Source: Flavobacteriaceae bacterium
GTDB taxonomy: Bacteria; Bacteroidota; Bacteroidia; Flavobacteriales; Flavobacteriaceae
Direction: 5' to 3'
DNA length: 7,621 nt
NCBI GenBank assembly: GCA_023254815.1
Contig: JALRKI010000009.1
Span: forward strand, 1-7,621
Both the position numbers and the translations under genes were made by a program. Positions within the stretch are counted from its first letter, which is position 1, and each line of letters opens with the position of its first letter. Shown in pieces: positions 1 to 6,701 of this stretch. The notes beneath the pieces were generated by a model. The model saw only the letters and a program-made list of their open reading frames with translations, did not search any database and was not told where the DNA came from.

Positions 1-381
1 GGAGGTGGTTGTTTTACCATGCGTACCGCCAATGGCAATACAATAGGTTTCCTGAGATAGAAATCCTAAAATCTCTGATCTTTTATAAACTTCAAATTTC
101 TGTGAAGCAAAATAGTTCAACTGAGGATGCTCTTCGGGGATAGCAGGAGTGTAAATGATCAAGGTTTGTTCTGGAGCTAAACACTCTTGTGGAATAGAGT
201 CTACAGACCTATCAAAAACTATTTTAGCTCCCGCAGCCTCTAAACCCGAGGTTATTGATGAAGGCACTTTATCATAACCATAGACTGCTTTTCCTTGTTC
301 TAGGAGATGGCGAGCAAGCGCACTCATGCCTATACCCCCTATACCGACAAAATAGACCCTATGTTTGTCGTTCCAATTCAT
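1..381 (-). CDS. murC: UDP-N-acetylmuramate--L-alanine ligase, N-terminal part (cut by window edge)
   Basis: MurC is the first Mur ligase. It joins L-alanine to UDP-MurNAc in the cytoplasm using ATP. Only the first 127 codons are here; the gene runs off the left edge in an open frame. The visible part has the N-terminal Rossmann-like UDP-binding domain with the glycine-rich motif GIGGIGMSALA (residues 13-23), then YTPAIPEEHP (77-86), and ends in the ATP-binding P-loop GTHGKTTTS (119-127). The histidine in that loop is the MurC form, where MurD and MurE here have asparagine. The central catalytic and C-terminal domains lie outside the window. The ATG shares four bases (ATGA) with the murG stop, so translation is probably coupled to murG. 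No Shine-Dalgarno sequence precedes it. The family assignment is firm; whether the rest of the gene is intact cannot be seen. Confidence 0.95.
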   Translation of the reverse strand, partial: MNWNDKHRVYFVGIGGIGMSALARHLLEQGKAVYGYDKVPSSITSGLEAAGAKIVFDRSVDSIPQECLAPEQTLIIYTPAIPEEHPQLNYFASQKFEVYKRSEILGFLSQETYCIAIGGTHGKTTTS

Positions 382-1472
382 CGGGCTAATAGTTTTTCAA
401 TTTCATCAACGATGCGCTCGGCGGCATCTGCTTTCGCCAACTTTTTCATGTTGGCACTAAGATTCCTTTGCAACTCTGTGTCTGATATCAAATTCAAAAA
501 TTGCCTTTCAAATTCAGAGTCAAGTTTGCGCTCTTCAATCATCAAGGCTGCTCCTTCGGCAACCAGTGATTGGGCATTTTTGGTTTGGTGATCTTCAGCC
601 ACATTGGGAGATGGGATAAAAATGACAGGTTTGGCGATCAGGCACAATTCAGAAACGGCTAGGGCCCCTGCTCTAGAAATAATTACATCTGCGGCAGCAT
701 AGGCTGAACTCATGTCTTTGATAAAATCGACAACCCGGATACTAGCTCCATTATCGTAAATACCGTACTGCGCGCTATACAATTCGCCACACTGCCAAAG
801 TATTTGATAATTGGATTCCTTGAAGAACAAAATCTTGTCCTGAATGAGTTCATTTATCCGTTTGGACCCTAGGCTTCCACCAACAATAAACAGAACTGGG
901 GCTGAAGGATTGAAACCATAGGATGTCTTGGACTGAACAGAATCTATTTGAACTGTCAAGTTTTTTCTAACTGGGTTTCCAGTGAATACCAGTTTTGATT
1001 CTGGAAAAAAGCGCGTCATATTCTTGTAAGCAACACAAATTAATTCGACACGTTTGGATAAAAATTTATTTGTAATTCCTGGAAATGAGTTTTGTTCTTG
1101 AATTAATGAAGGGATATTTCTTTGGGTTGCTGCATACAACAGAGGACCGCTTGCAAATCCTCCGGTACCAAGGGCAAAATCTGGTTTAAATTTGAGCAAC
1201 ACAACATAAGATTGAATCAAGCTAACAACCAATTTAAGCGGAAAGAGTAAATTTTTGATCGTCAACCGGCGTTGTAAACCAGATATCCACAATCCCTTGA
1301 TGCGGTATCCAGCCGCTGGAACCTTTTGCATTTCCATGCGATTTGAAGCACCAACAAAAAGCAAATCTACATCGGGCCAACGCTGTTTTAGCGCATCGGC
1401 AATAGCTATCGCAGGGAAAATATGCCCCCCTGTGCCGCCACCTGATATGATAATTCGCTTATTGGTCATCAT
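378..1472 (-). CDS. murG: UDP-GlcNAc:undecaprenyl-PP-MurNAc-pentapeptide GlcNAc transferase (lipid II synthase)
   Basis: MurG transfers GlcNAc from UDP-GlcNAc to lipid I, making lipid II on the inner face of the cytoplasmic membrane. The protein is 364 residues, a normal length for this GT-B (GT28) family. Visible motifs are the N-terminal glycine-rich loop GGGTGGH (residues 11-17), LGTGGFASGP (101-110), EQNSFPGITNKFLS (126-139), GNPVRK (165-170), a second glycine-rich loop GGSLGS (198-203) opening the C-terminal domain, and the UDP-GlcNAc site SRAGALAVSE (266-275) followed by AEDHQTKNA (292-300). The last replaces the HKDRQQYWNA-type segment of E. coli and is typical of Bacteroidota as far as I know. 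The start is a double ATGATG; the first ATG overlaps the ftsW stop as TAATG and is preferred on coupling grounds, while the second would remove only one residue. The stop overlaps the murC start. Confidence 0.97.
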   Translation of the reverse strand: MMTNKRIIISGGGTGGHIFPAIAIADALKQRWPDVDLLFVGASNRMEMQKVPAAGYRIKGLWISGLQRRLTIKNLLFPLKLVVSLIQSYVVLLKFKPDFALGTGGFASGPLLYAATQRNIPSLIQEQNSFPGITNKFLSKRVELICVAYKNMTRFFPESKLVFTGNPVRKNLTVQIDSVQSKTSYGFNPSAPVLFIVGGSLGSKRINELIQDKILFFKESNYQILWQCGELYSAQYGIYDNGASIRVVDFIKDMSSAYAAADVIISRAGALAVSELCLIAKPVIFIPSPNVAEDHQTKNAQSLVAEGAALMIEERKLDSEFERQFLNLISDTELQRNLSANMKKLAKADAAERIVDEIEKLLAR

Positions 1473-2674
1473 TACATCGCTTCACTTAACACGTCTAATG
1501 GATTATTAGATTCTTCATTTGTTCCCACTTCTTCTCCTGGGCCATAATCTGCACTTACGCTTATCAAAATTCCGATGGCCATACAGGTCATCCAAATCGA
1601 TGTCCCTCCGCTGCTGATCAGTGGCAAGGTTTGGCCAGTAACAGGAAGCAATTCAACGGCAACCGCCATGTTAATAAAGGCCTGAAAAACAATTGGCATG
1701 CCGATACCTATGGCTAGTAGGGATCCAAAAACTGTTTGAGATTTATAGGCCACTATGACCACCCTGAACAAAAACCAGAGGTAGAGGAAAACGAGCATCA
1801 TCCCACCAATCAAACCGTATTCTTCAATGATGATGGCAAAAATAAAATCGGACGAAGATTGGGGTAAAAAGTTTTTTTGGCGACTCTTTCCAGGGCCTAG
1901 GCCTTGAATTTGTCCGGTGGCAATTGCAATTTTTGCCTTCTCGATTTGATAGTTATCGGCATCGTTGGTATCACCTCGAAAGCGCTCTATTCTGCTCATC
2001 CAAGTATCTACCCTATTGGGCATTAAGTCAGGAAATGCTTTGAAGGTCAAAATAAATAAAGTCATCAGCACTATGGCTGTTCCTCCTATTATGGCCAAGT
2101 ACTTAAATGGGTATCCCCCAATAAACGCCAACACAAATACCATGAGCATCATGATGGCAGCAGTAGAAAAATTGGCAGGAAATATCAAACCAATAATACC
2201 AAAAACAGGCAACCAAAGAGGAAACAAGCTTTCCTTAAAGGTAATAGTCTTATCTTGAATTTTAGACAAATAACGAGCCACGTAAACCATCAACACCACC
2301 GAGGCCAAAGTTGAAGGTTGAAAAGAAAAACCTACGAAAGGCAAGCTAATCCACCGTTTAGTATTGGTCAAACTGTCGCTAGAATCTATTTGAAACATGG
2401 TATAAAGCAACAGCAAGGCAACCACAGGAAGCATAATAATTGACAATCCTTTAAAATAGCGGTAAGGCAGTTTGTGTATTGCATAAATGATGACGAATCC
2501 TAAAAAAAGATGCATAAAATGCTTAACAACAAAACCAAAGGTATTCCCGCCACCATAGGAATAGGCCAAGTTGCTCGCTGCACTGTAAACAGGCAGAAAA
2601 GAAAAAATGGCCAATAGCGCTGTTATAGCCCAAATGGTTCGATCACCTTTAATGTCGTTGATAAACTGCTTCAT
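1472..2674 (-). CDS. ftsW: Septal peptidoglycan glycosyltransferase FtsW (SEDS family)
   Basis: FtsW is a polytopic membrane protein of the SEDS family. It polymerises lipid II at the division septum together with the class B PBP FtsI, which is encoded in the same operon. The 400 residues show roughly nine or ten hydrophobic segments, the first at about 13-31 and the last at about 357-375, then a charged tail of about 25 residues. SEDS landmarks are KRWISLPFVGFSFQPS (106-121), GQIQGLGPGKS (254-264), SSSDFIFAIIIEEYGL (273-288) and LLPVTGQTLPLISSGGTS (342-359). By alignment with E. coli FtsW, Asp276 in SSSDFIFA should be the catalytic aspartate. The position after QPS is Thr rather than the usual Glu. 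FtsW is preferred over RodA because of its place between murD and murG. The start overlaps the murD stop as TAATG and the stop overlaps the murG start in the same way; there is no clear ribosome binding site. Confidence 0.95.
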   Translation of the reverse strand: MKQFINDIKGDRTIWAITALLAIFSFLPVYSAASNLAYSYGGGNTFGFVVKHFMHLFLGFVIIYAIHKLPYRYFKGLSIIMLPVVALLLLYTMFQIDSSDSLTNTKRWISLPFVGFSFQPSTLASVVLMVYVARYLSKIQDKTITFKESLFPLWLPVFGIIGLIFPANFSTAAIMMLMVFVLAFIGGYPFKYLAIIGGTAIVLMTLFILTFKAFPDLMPNRVDTWMSRIERFRGDTNDADNYQIEKAKIAIATGQIQGLGPGKSRQKNFLPQSSSDFIFAIIIEEYGLIGGMMLVFLYLWFLFRVVIVAYKSQTVFGSLLAIGIGMPIVFQAFINMAVAVELLPVTGQTLPLISSGGTSIWMTCMAIGILISVSADYGPGEEVGTNEESNNPLDVLSEAM

Positions 2675-4005
2675 TATAATTGTCTCACTGCATTCTTAAA
2701 TTGACGACCACGATCTTCATAATCCTCAAATAAATCGAAACTAGCACAAGCGGGAGATAGCAAAACACTGTCTCCAGGTTCGGCAAATTTGTATGCCAAT
2801 CTTACCGCTTCAGTCATAGATTGGGTTTCAGATATTACTTTCACCATCGGGCCAAATGAATCGATGATTTTCTTATTATCGACACCCAAACAAACAATGG
2901 CCTTTACTTTTTCGAATACAATAGGGAACAACTCGGTATAGTCATTTCCTTTGTCAAGTCCACCAACTATCCATACTGTAGGTGATCTCATGCTCTGTAA
3001 AGCGTAATAAGTTGCATTGACATTAGTCGCCTTAGAGTCGTTGATGTATTGTACCTTGTTGATCTTTAGGACTTGCTCCATGCGGTGCTCAACACCGTGA
3101 AAGTTTTGCAAACTCTCCCTGATGAATTGCTTTCTTACCCGCAATAAATTGGCAACAGTGGCGGCTGCCATGGCGTTTTTAACATTGTGCAGTCCTTCTA
3201 ATTTAAGCTCTGATATTGGCATAAGTGGTTTTTTTTTTGAGTGAAAGAAGATTTGATTATCCTGATTATAAGTGCCCTGTTTCAAGATTCTGCTTGTTGA
3301 AAAGGGAAATTGAGAAACCTTTAATGGGGTGGCCTTTAGCGTTTCCGTCGTGGCGAGGTCATCGGCGTCAAAAATCAAAATGTCATTTTGAGTTTGATTG
3401 ATAGAGATTTTCATTTTAGCAGCAACGTATTGACTAAAATCGTAGTTATACCGATCTAAATGATCAGGTGTAATATTGGTAATAACTGCAATGTGTGGAC
3501 GAAAAGACTTGATGTCTTCAAGCTGAAAACTGCTCACCTCAAGTACGATGTACTTTGGATTGCCTTGACTCAAAAGCCTTGAAAAGCCAAATCCAATATT
3601 GCCTGCCAAGGCGACGTCCAGTCCTGCAGTTTTTAAAATATCATAGATCCATGAAGCGGTTGTCGTTTTGCCATTACTTCCAGTTACCGCCACTAATGTT
3701 GCCTCGGTATATCGCGAGGCGAATTCGATTTCCGAGACAATAGTTATCCCAGCATTTCTAGCTTTTACAACAACAGGCACATGACCTGGAATTCCGGGAC
3801 TCTTAATGATTAAATCGGCCCGTAATATTTGATCCATGTTGTGCTGCCCCGATTCGAATTGAACTCCTGAATGCTCAAGTTCAATTTGATGCTCCTTTTC
3901 GATACTACTACGGTCTGAGACAAAAACATCCCAGCCCTTTTGCCGTCCAAGCAATGCTGCTCCCACTCCACTTTCTCCTGCCCCTAAAATCACTAGTCTC
4001 TTCAT
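2674..4005 (-). CDS. murD: UDP-N-acetylmuramoyl-L-alanine--D-glutamate ligase
   Basis: MurD adds D-glutamate to UDP-MurNAc-L-Ala with ATP in the cytoplasm. At 443 residues it matches the family length (E. coli 438). The N-terminal UDP-binding domain starts with VILGAGESGVGAA (5-17) and carries SPGIP (69-73). The central ATPase domain has the P-loop GSNGKTTT (109-116), EVSSFQLE (156-163), TNITPDHLDRY (176-186) and a lysine in AAKMKI (Lys197) at the position of the carbamylated lysine of E. coli MurD (K198). Later come GLHNVKNAMAA (271-281), EHRME (306-310), NDSKATN (322-328), GGLDKG (348-353) and SPACASFD (417-424), so all three domains look intact. The ATG directly abuts the mraY TAG stop, and its own TAA overlaps the ftsW start. 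An unusual run of ten A bases encodes SKKK at 256-259. Confidence 0.97.
   Translation of the reverse strand: MKRLVILGAGESGVGAALLGRQKGWDVFVSDRSSIEKEHQIELEHSGVQFESGQHNMDQILRADLIIKSPGIPGHVPVVVKARNAGITIVSEIEFASRYTEATLVAVTGSNGKTTTASWIYDILKTAGLDVALAGNIGFGFSRLLSQGNPKYIVLEVSSFQLEDIKSFRPHIAVITNITPDHLDRYNYDFSQYVAAKMKISINQTQNDILIFDADDLATTETLKATPLKVSQFPFSTSRILKQGTYNQDNQIFFHSKKKPLMPISELKLEGLHNVKNAMAAATVANLLRVRKQFIRESLQNFHGVEHRMEQVLKINKVQYINDSKATNVNATYYALQSMRSPTVWIVGGLDKGNDYTELFPIVFEKVKAIVCLGVDNKKIIDSFGPMVKVISETQSMTEAVRLAYKFAEPGDSVLLSPACASFDLFEDYEDRGRQFKNAVRQL
3229..3238. repeat. Ten-base homopolymer (A10 in the murD coding strand)
   Basis: This is the longest single-base run I see in the window: ten T on the plus strand, ten A in the murD message. 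In frame it reads TCA AAA AAA AAA CCA, giving Ser-Lys-Lys-Lys-Pro at residues 256-260. The downstream MurD motifs stay in frame, so the run length as given encodes full-length protein. Adding or removing one A leads to a stop after about a dozen codons. Confidence 0.9.
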
Positions 4006-5238
4006 CTATCTGATTTTTAGGGTTACAACAGAAACGATTGCTAATAGGATTCCAACAATCCAAAAGCGAGTCACTATTTTACTCTCGTGATAACCTGCCT
4101 TTTGGTAATGGTGGTGTAACGGAGACATCAAGAAAATACGTCGACCAATTCCGTATTTTTTCTTTGTAAATTTGAAATAGGCTACTTGCAGTATTACCGA
4201 CAAATTCTCAGCCAAAAAGATACCGCACAAGACAGGTATGAGCCATTCCTTTCGCACGGCGATGGCGACAACGGCTATTACGCCCCCAATGGTCAAGCTA
4301 CCAGTATCGCCCATGAAAACTTGAGCCGGATAGGCATTATACCACAAGAAACCAATCAAGGCCCCTACCATTGCAGCGATATAAATGGTAATTTCTTCTA
4401 CCCTAGGGATGTACATCACGTTTAAGTAATCTGAGAAAATGATATTTCCCGAAATCCACGCAAAAACGCCAAGGGTCAAAACAATGATAGCGGAGGTTCC
4501 GGCGGCCAGCCCATCAATACCATCGGTGAGGTTAGCACCGTTAGAAACGGCTGTAACAATAAAAATGATGATTGGAATAAAGATTAACCAGGCGTATTCA
4601 CTGGCCGAAGGGCTTATCCATGAAATCAGCCGCGCATAGTCGAATTCGTTAAACTTAACAAATGGAATGGTGGTTTTAGTCGATTTAATTTCTGGGGAAA
4701 AAGCGGCTGGACTAGGTGTTGTCATCTCTACTTGAGCGATATTGGGAGCGGCTGCCTCTTCTTTGATTGTAACTTCGGGATGGAAATAAAGTGTTGCCCC
4801 AACGATTATCCCTAGACCTACTTGCCCCAAAATTTTAAATCGCCCCTTGAGTCCCTCCTTGTCTTTTTTAAACTTTTTGATGTAATCATCAATAAAACCA
4901 ATTGTTCCCATCCAAACAGTGGTAATCAACAAAAGGATGATGTAAATATTGTCAAGCTTGGACAACAATAAAACTGGCACTACCGTAGCCAAAATAATGA
5001 TCAAACCACCCATGGTAGGTGTGCCCTCTTTTTGCTTTTGTCCTTCAAGACCTAATTCTCGAATGGATTCACCTACCTGCTTGCGACTGAGGAAATTGAT
5101 GATTTTTTTACCATAAACAGTGGATATCAGCAACGACAAAATGATTGCCATAGCCGCACGGAATGATAAAAATCCAAAAAGGGAAGCCCCAGGGAATTGG
5201 AAATTTTGTTCGAGATATTTGAATAGGTAGTACAACAT
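4006..5238 (-). CDS. mraY: Phospho-N-acetylmuramoyl-pentapeptide transferase (lipid I synthase)
   Basis: MraY is an integral membrane enzyme that moves phospho-MurNAc-pentapeptide from UDP to undecaprenyl phosphate, giving lipid I. It is recognised by GTPTMGG (72-78), the aspartate pair in FIDDY (115-119), NLTDGIDGLA (236-245), NAYPAQVFMGDTGSL (301-315) with the third key aspartate at 311, and the histidine motif PLHHHYQKAGYHESK (373-387) followed by RFWI (391-394). Several hydrophobic helices are evident, with N- and C-terminal segments also hydrophobic. At 410 residues it is about 50 longer than E. coli MraY (360). The excess is a Pro/Thr/Ala/Lys-rich segment at about 153-212, between TM4 and TM5, on the periplasmic side in the known MraY topology. 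As I recall, Bacteroidota MraY proteins share this larger size. The start overlaps the murE stop as TAATG; the TAG stop abuts the murD ATG. In many bacteria murF precedes this gene; here murE does. Confidence 0.97.
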   Translation of the reverse strand: MLYYLFKYLEQNFQFPGASLFGFLSFRAAMAIILSLLISTVYGKKIINFLSRKQVGESIRELGLEGQKQKEGTPTMGGLIIILATVVPVLLLSKLDNIYIILLLITTVWMGTIGFIDDYIKKFKKDKEGLKGRFKILGQVGLGIIVGATLYFHPEVTIKEEAAAPNIAQVEMTTPSPAAFSPEIKSTKTTIPFVKFNEFDYARLISWISPSASEYAWLIFIPIIIFIVTAVSNGANLTDGIDGLAAGTSAIIVLTLGVFAWISGNIIFSDYLNVMYIPRVEEITIYIAAMVGALIGFLWYNAYPAQVFMGDTGSLTIGGVIAVVAIAVRKEWLIPVLCGIFLAENLSVILQVAYFKFTKKKYGIGRRIFLMSPLHHHYQKAGYHESKIVTRFWIVGILLAIVSVVTLKIR

Positions 5239-6701
5239 TATGACGCAGCTTGATTTAGAAAATGATGAACGGTCTCGAAGTCATTGAAATCAAATCGCTT
5301 TCCATTGATTTCTTGATAGGTTTCATGTCCCTTACCGGCTATCAAAATAATGTCTCCTGGATGTGCCAATTGTACAGCCGTTTTTATGGCTTGTTCGCGG
5401 TCTAGCACACAGATGGTTTTTTTGAAATGAACTGGAGCAACGCCAGATTCCATCTCTTCGATAATCGTCTCTGGAGTTTCAGTTCTGGGATTGTCATTGG
5501 TAAGAATCACTTTGTCACTCAGCGAGGTAGCAATATGAGCCATCATTGGCCTTTTGGTTTTGTCTCTATCTCCACCGCATCCAAACACAGTAATCAATGT
5601 TTCATTTTTAGTTCTGATGGCGTTAATTGTTTCCAAAACATTTTTCAGAGCATCTGGTGTGTGCGCATAATCTACTATCGCTGTGATGTTGTTTTCCGAA
5701 ATGAAATACTGAAAACGACCAGCAACACTTCGAAGGTCACTAATGCCTTTCAATGCTTCTAATGAATCCATTTTCAACAGGACAGCAGTTCCGTAGATAG
5801 CCAGTAAATTACTGGCATTAAATGACCCAATAAGGTGAGACCAAACTTCTGAATCATTGATGCGCAACAACAGTCCAGACAATTGGTTTTCAATAATTTT
5901 ACCCTTAAAATCTGCCGAGGTTTTTAATGCATATGTCAATTTCTTAGCCCGACAGTTTTGAATCATATAAAGGCCATTCTTGTCGTCAGCATTGACCAAT
6001 GCAAAAGCTTCCTTGGACAATTGATCAAATAACCTTTTCTTAATATCTCTGTAGGTGGCAAAATCGCCATGATAATCTAAATGATCGTGAGTAAGGTTGG
6101 TAAATACTGCACCAGTGAAATGAAGCCCTGTAGTTCTCTCTTGATCTATACCATGGGAACTGACTTCCATAAAACAGTGAGTGATACCCATATGAACCAT
6201 TTGGTTTAACAAGGAATTGATGGTAATTGCATCGGGGGTAGTATGAGTTGCGCCAATGACTTGGTCGCCCAAACAAATTTTGACTGTCGAAATTAATCCC
6301 GATGGCATTCCACAATTTTGAAACAATTGGTATAGGAGGCTTGCTGTGGTGGTCTTGCCGTTGGTCCCTGTTATGCCAACTAATTTCAGTTTTTGAGAGG
6401 GATGGTCGAAATAGTTAGCTGCAATAATGGCAAGTGCTTTTTGCGTGTTTATTGTTTGAATATAGGTAACTGCCTCAGAGATCTCCTTGGGTAATGTTTC
6501 ACAAAGTATGGCTACAGCACCATTTTCAGCAACTTGTTTCAAAAAGTCATGCCCATCGGCTTGAGTACCCTTTATTGCAACAAAGAAATCCTGAGGTTGG
6601 ATTTTTCTTGAATCAAACTGAATTGCATTGATATCGCGGTCGGTATTCCCTATTACAGAGTCTATTGACACTCCAAACAAAAGATCCTTCAAATTTTTCA
6701 T
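5238..6701 (-). CDS. murE: UDP-N-acetylmuramoyl-L-alanyl-D-glutamate--2,6-diaminopimelate ligase
   Basis: MurE adds the third residue of the stem peptide to UDP-MurNAc-L-Ala-D-Glu using ATP in the cytoplasm. The 487 residues match the family length. In order it shows the N-terminal domain with FDSRKIQPQDFFVAIKG (29-45), the P-loop GTNGKTTT (112-119), the substrate-contacting THTTPDA (152-158), EVSSHGIDQ (179-187), TNLTHDHLDYHG (201-212), a candidate carbamylated lysine at 221, GSFNASNLLA (292-301), VDYAHTPDAL (343-352), FGCGGDRDKTKRP (373-385), DNPR (403-406) and AGKGHE (455-460). DNPR is the established signature of enzymes that use meso-diaminopimelate; lysine-adding MurE proteins have a different motif. 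The amino acid choice is inferred from this and not tested. The ATG shares ATGA with the ftsI stop, and the TAA overlaps the mraY start. Confidence 0.96.
   Translation of the reverse strand: MKNLKDLLFGVSIDSVIGNTDRDINAIQFDSRKIQPQDFFVAIKGTQADGHDFLKQVAENGAVAILCETLPKEISEAVTYIQTINTQKALAIIAANYFDHPSQKLKLVGITGTNGKTTTASLLYQLFQNCGMPSGLISTVKICLGDQVIGATHTTPDAITINSLLNQMVHMGITHCFMEVSSHGIDQERTTGLHFTGAVFTNLTHDHLDYHGDFATYRDIKKRLFDQLSKEAFALVNADDKNGLYMIQNCRAKKLTYALKTSADFKGKIIENQLSGLLLRINDSEVWSHLIGSFNASNLLAIYGTAVLLKMDSLEALKGISDLRSVAGRFQYFISENNITAIVDYAHTPDALKNVLETINAIRTKNETLITVFGCGGDRDKTKRPMMAHIATSLSDKVILTNDNPRTETPETIIEEMESGVAPVHFKKTICVLDREQAIKTAVQLAHPGDIILIAGKGHETYQEINGKRFDFNDFETVHHFLNQAAS

Noticed and set aside
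307..591. Plus-strand open frame of 94 codons across the murG/murC junction
   Set aside because: Both minus-strand genes below it are clear from conserved motifs, including the murC glycine-rich loop. The plus-strand protein resembles nothing known to me.
1965..2258. Plus-strand open frame of 97 codons opposite ftsW
   Set aside because: It is antisense to the FtsW membrane segments; its hydrophobic stretches arise from the complementary codons. No independent signal supports it.
3229..3238. T-run read as a plus-strand intrinsic terminator
   Set aside because: It is inside murD coding sequence, no GC-rich hairpin precedes it, and no plus-strand gene ends there.
5427..5762. Plus-strand open frame of 111 codons opposite murE
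   Set aside because: It lies wholly inside the conserved murE coding region, and its translation has no recognisable domain. It is a shadow of the real gene.
6040..6315. Minus-strand frame of 91 codons inside murE
   Set aside because: It is in another frame of the region that encodes the THTTPDA to THDHLDYHG motifs of MurE, so it is an out-of-frame shadow.
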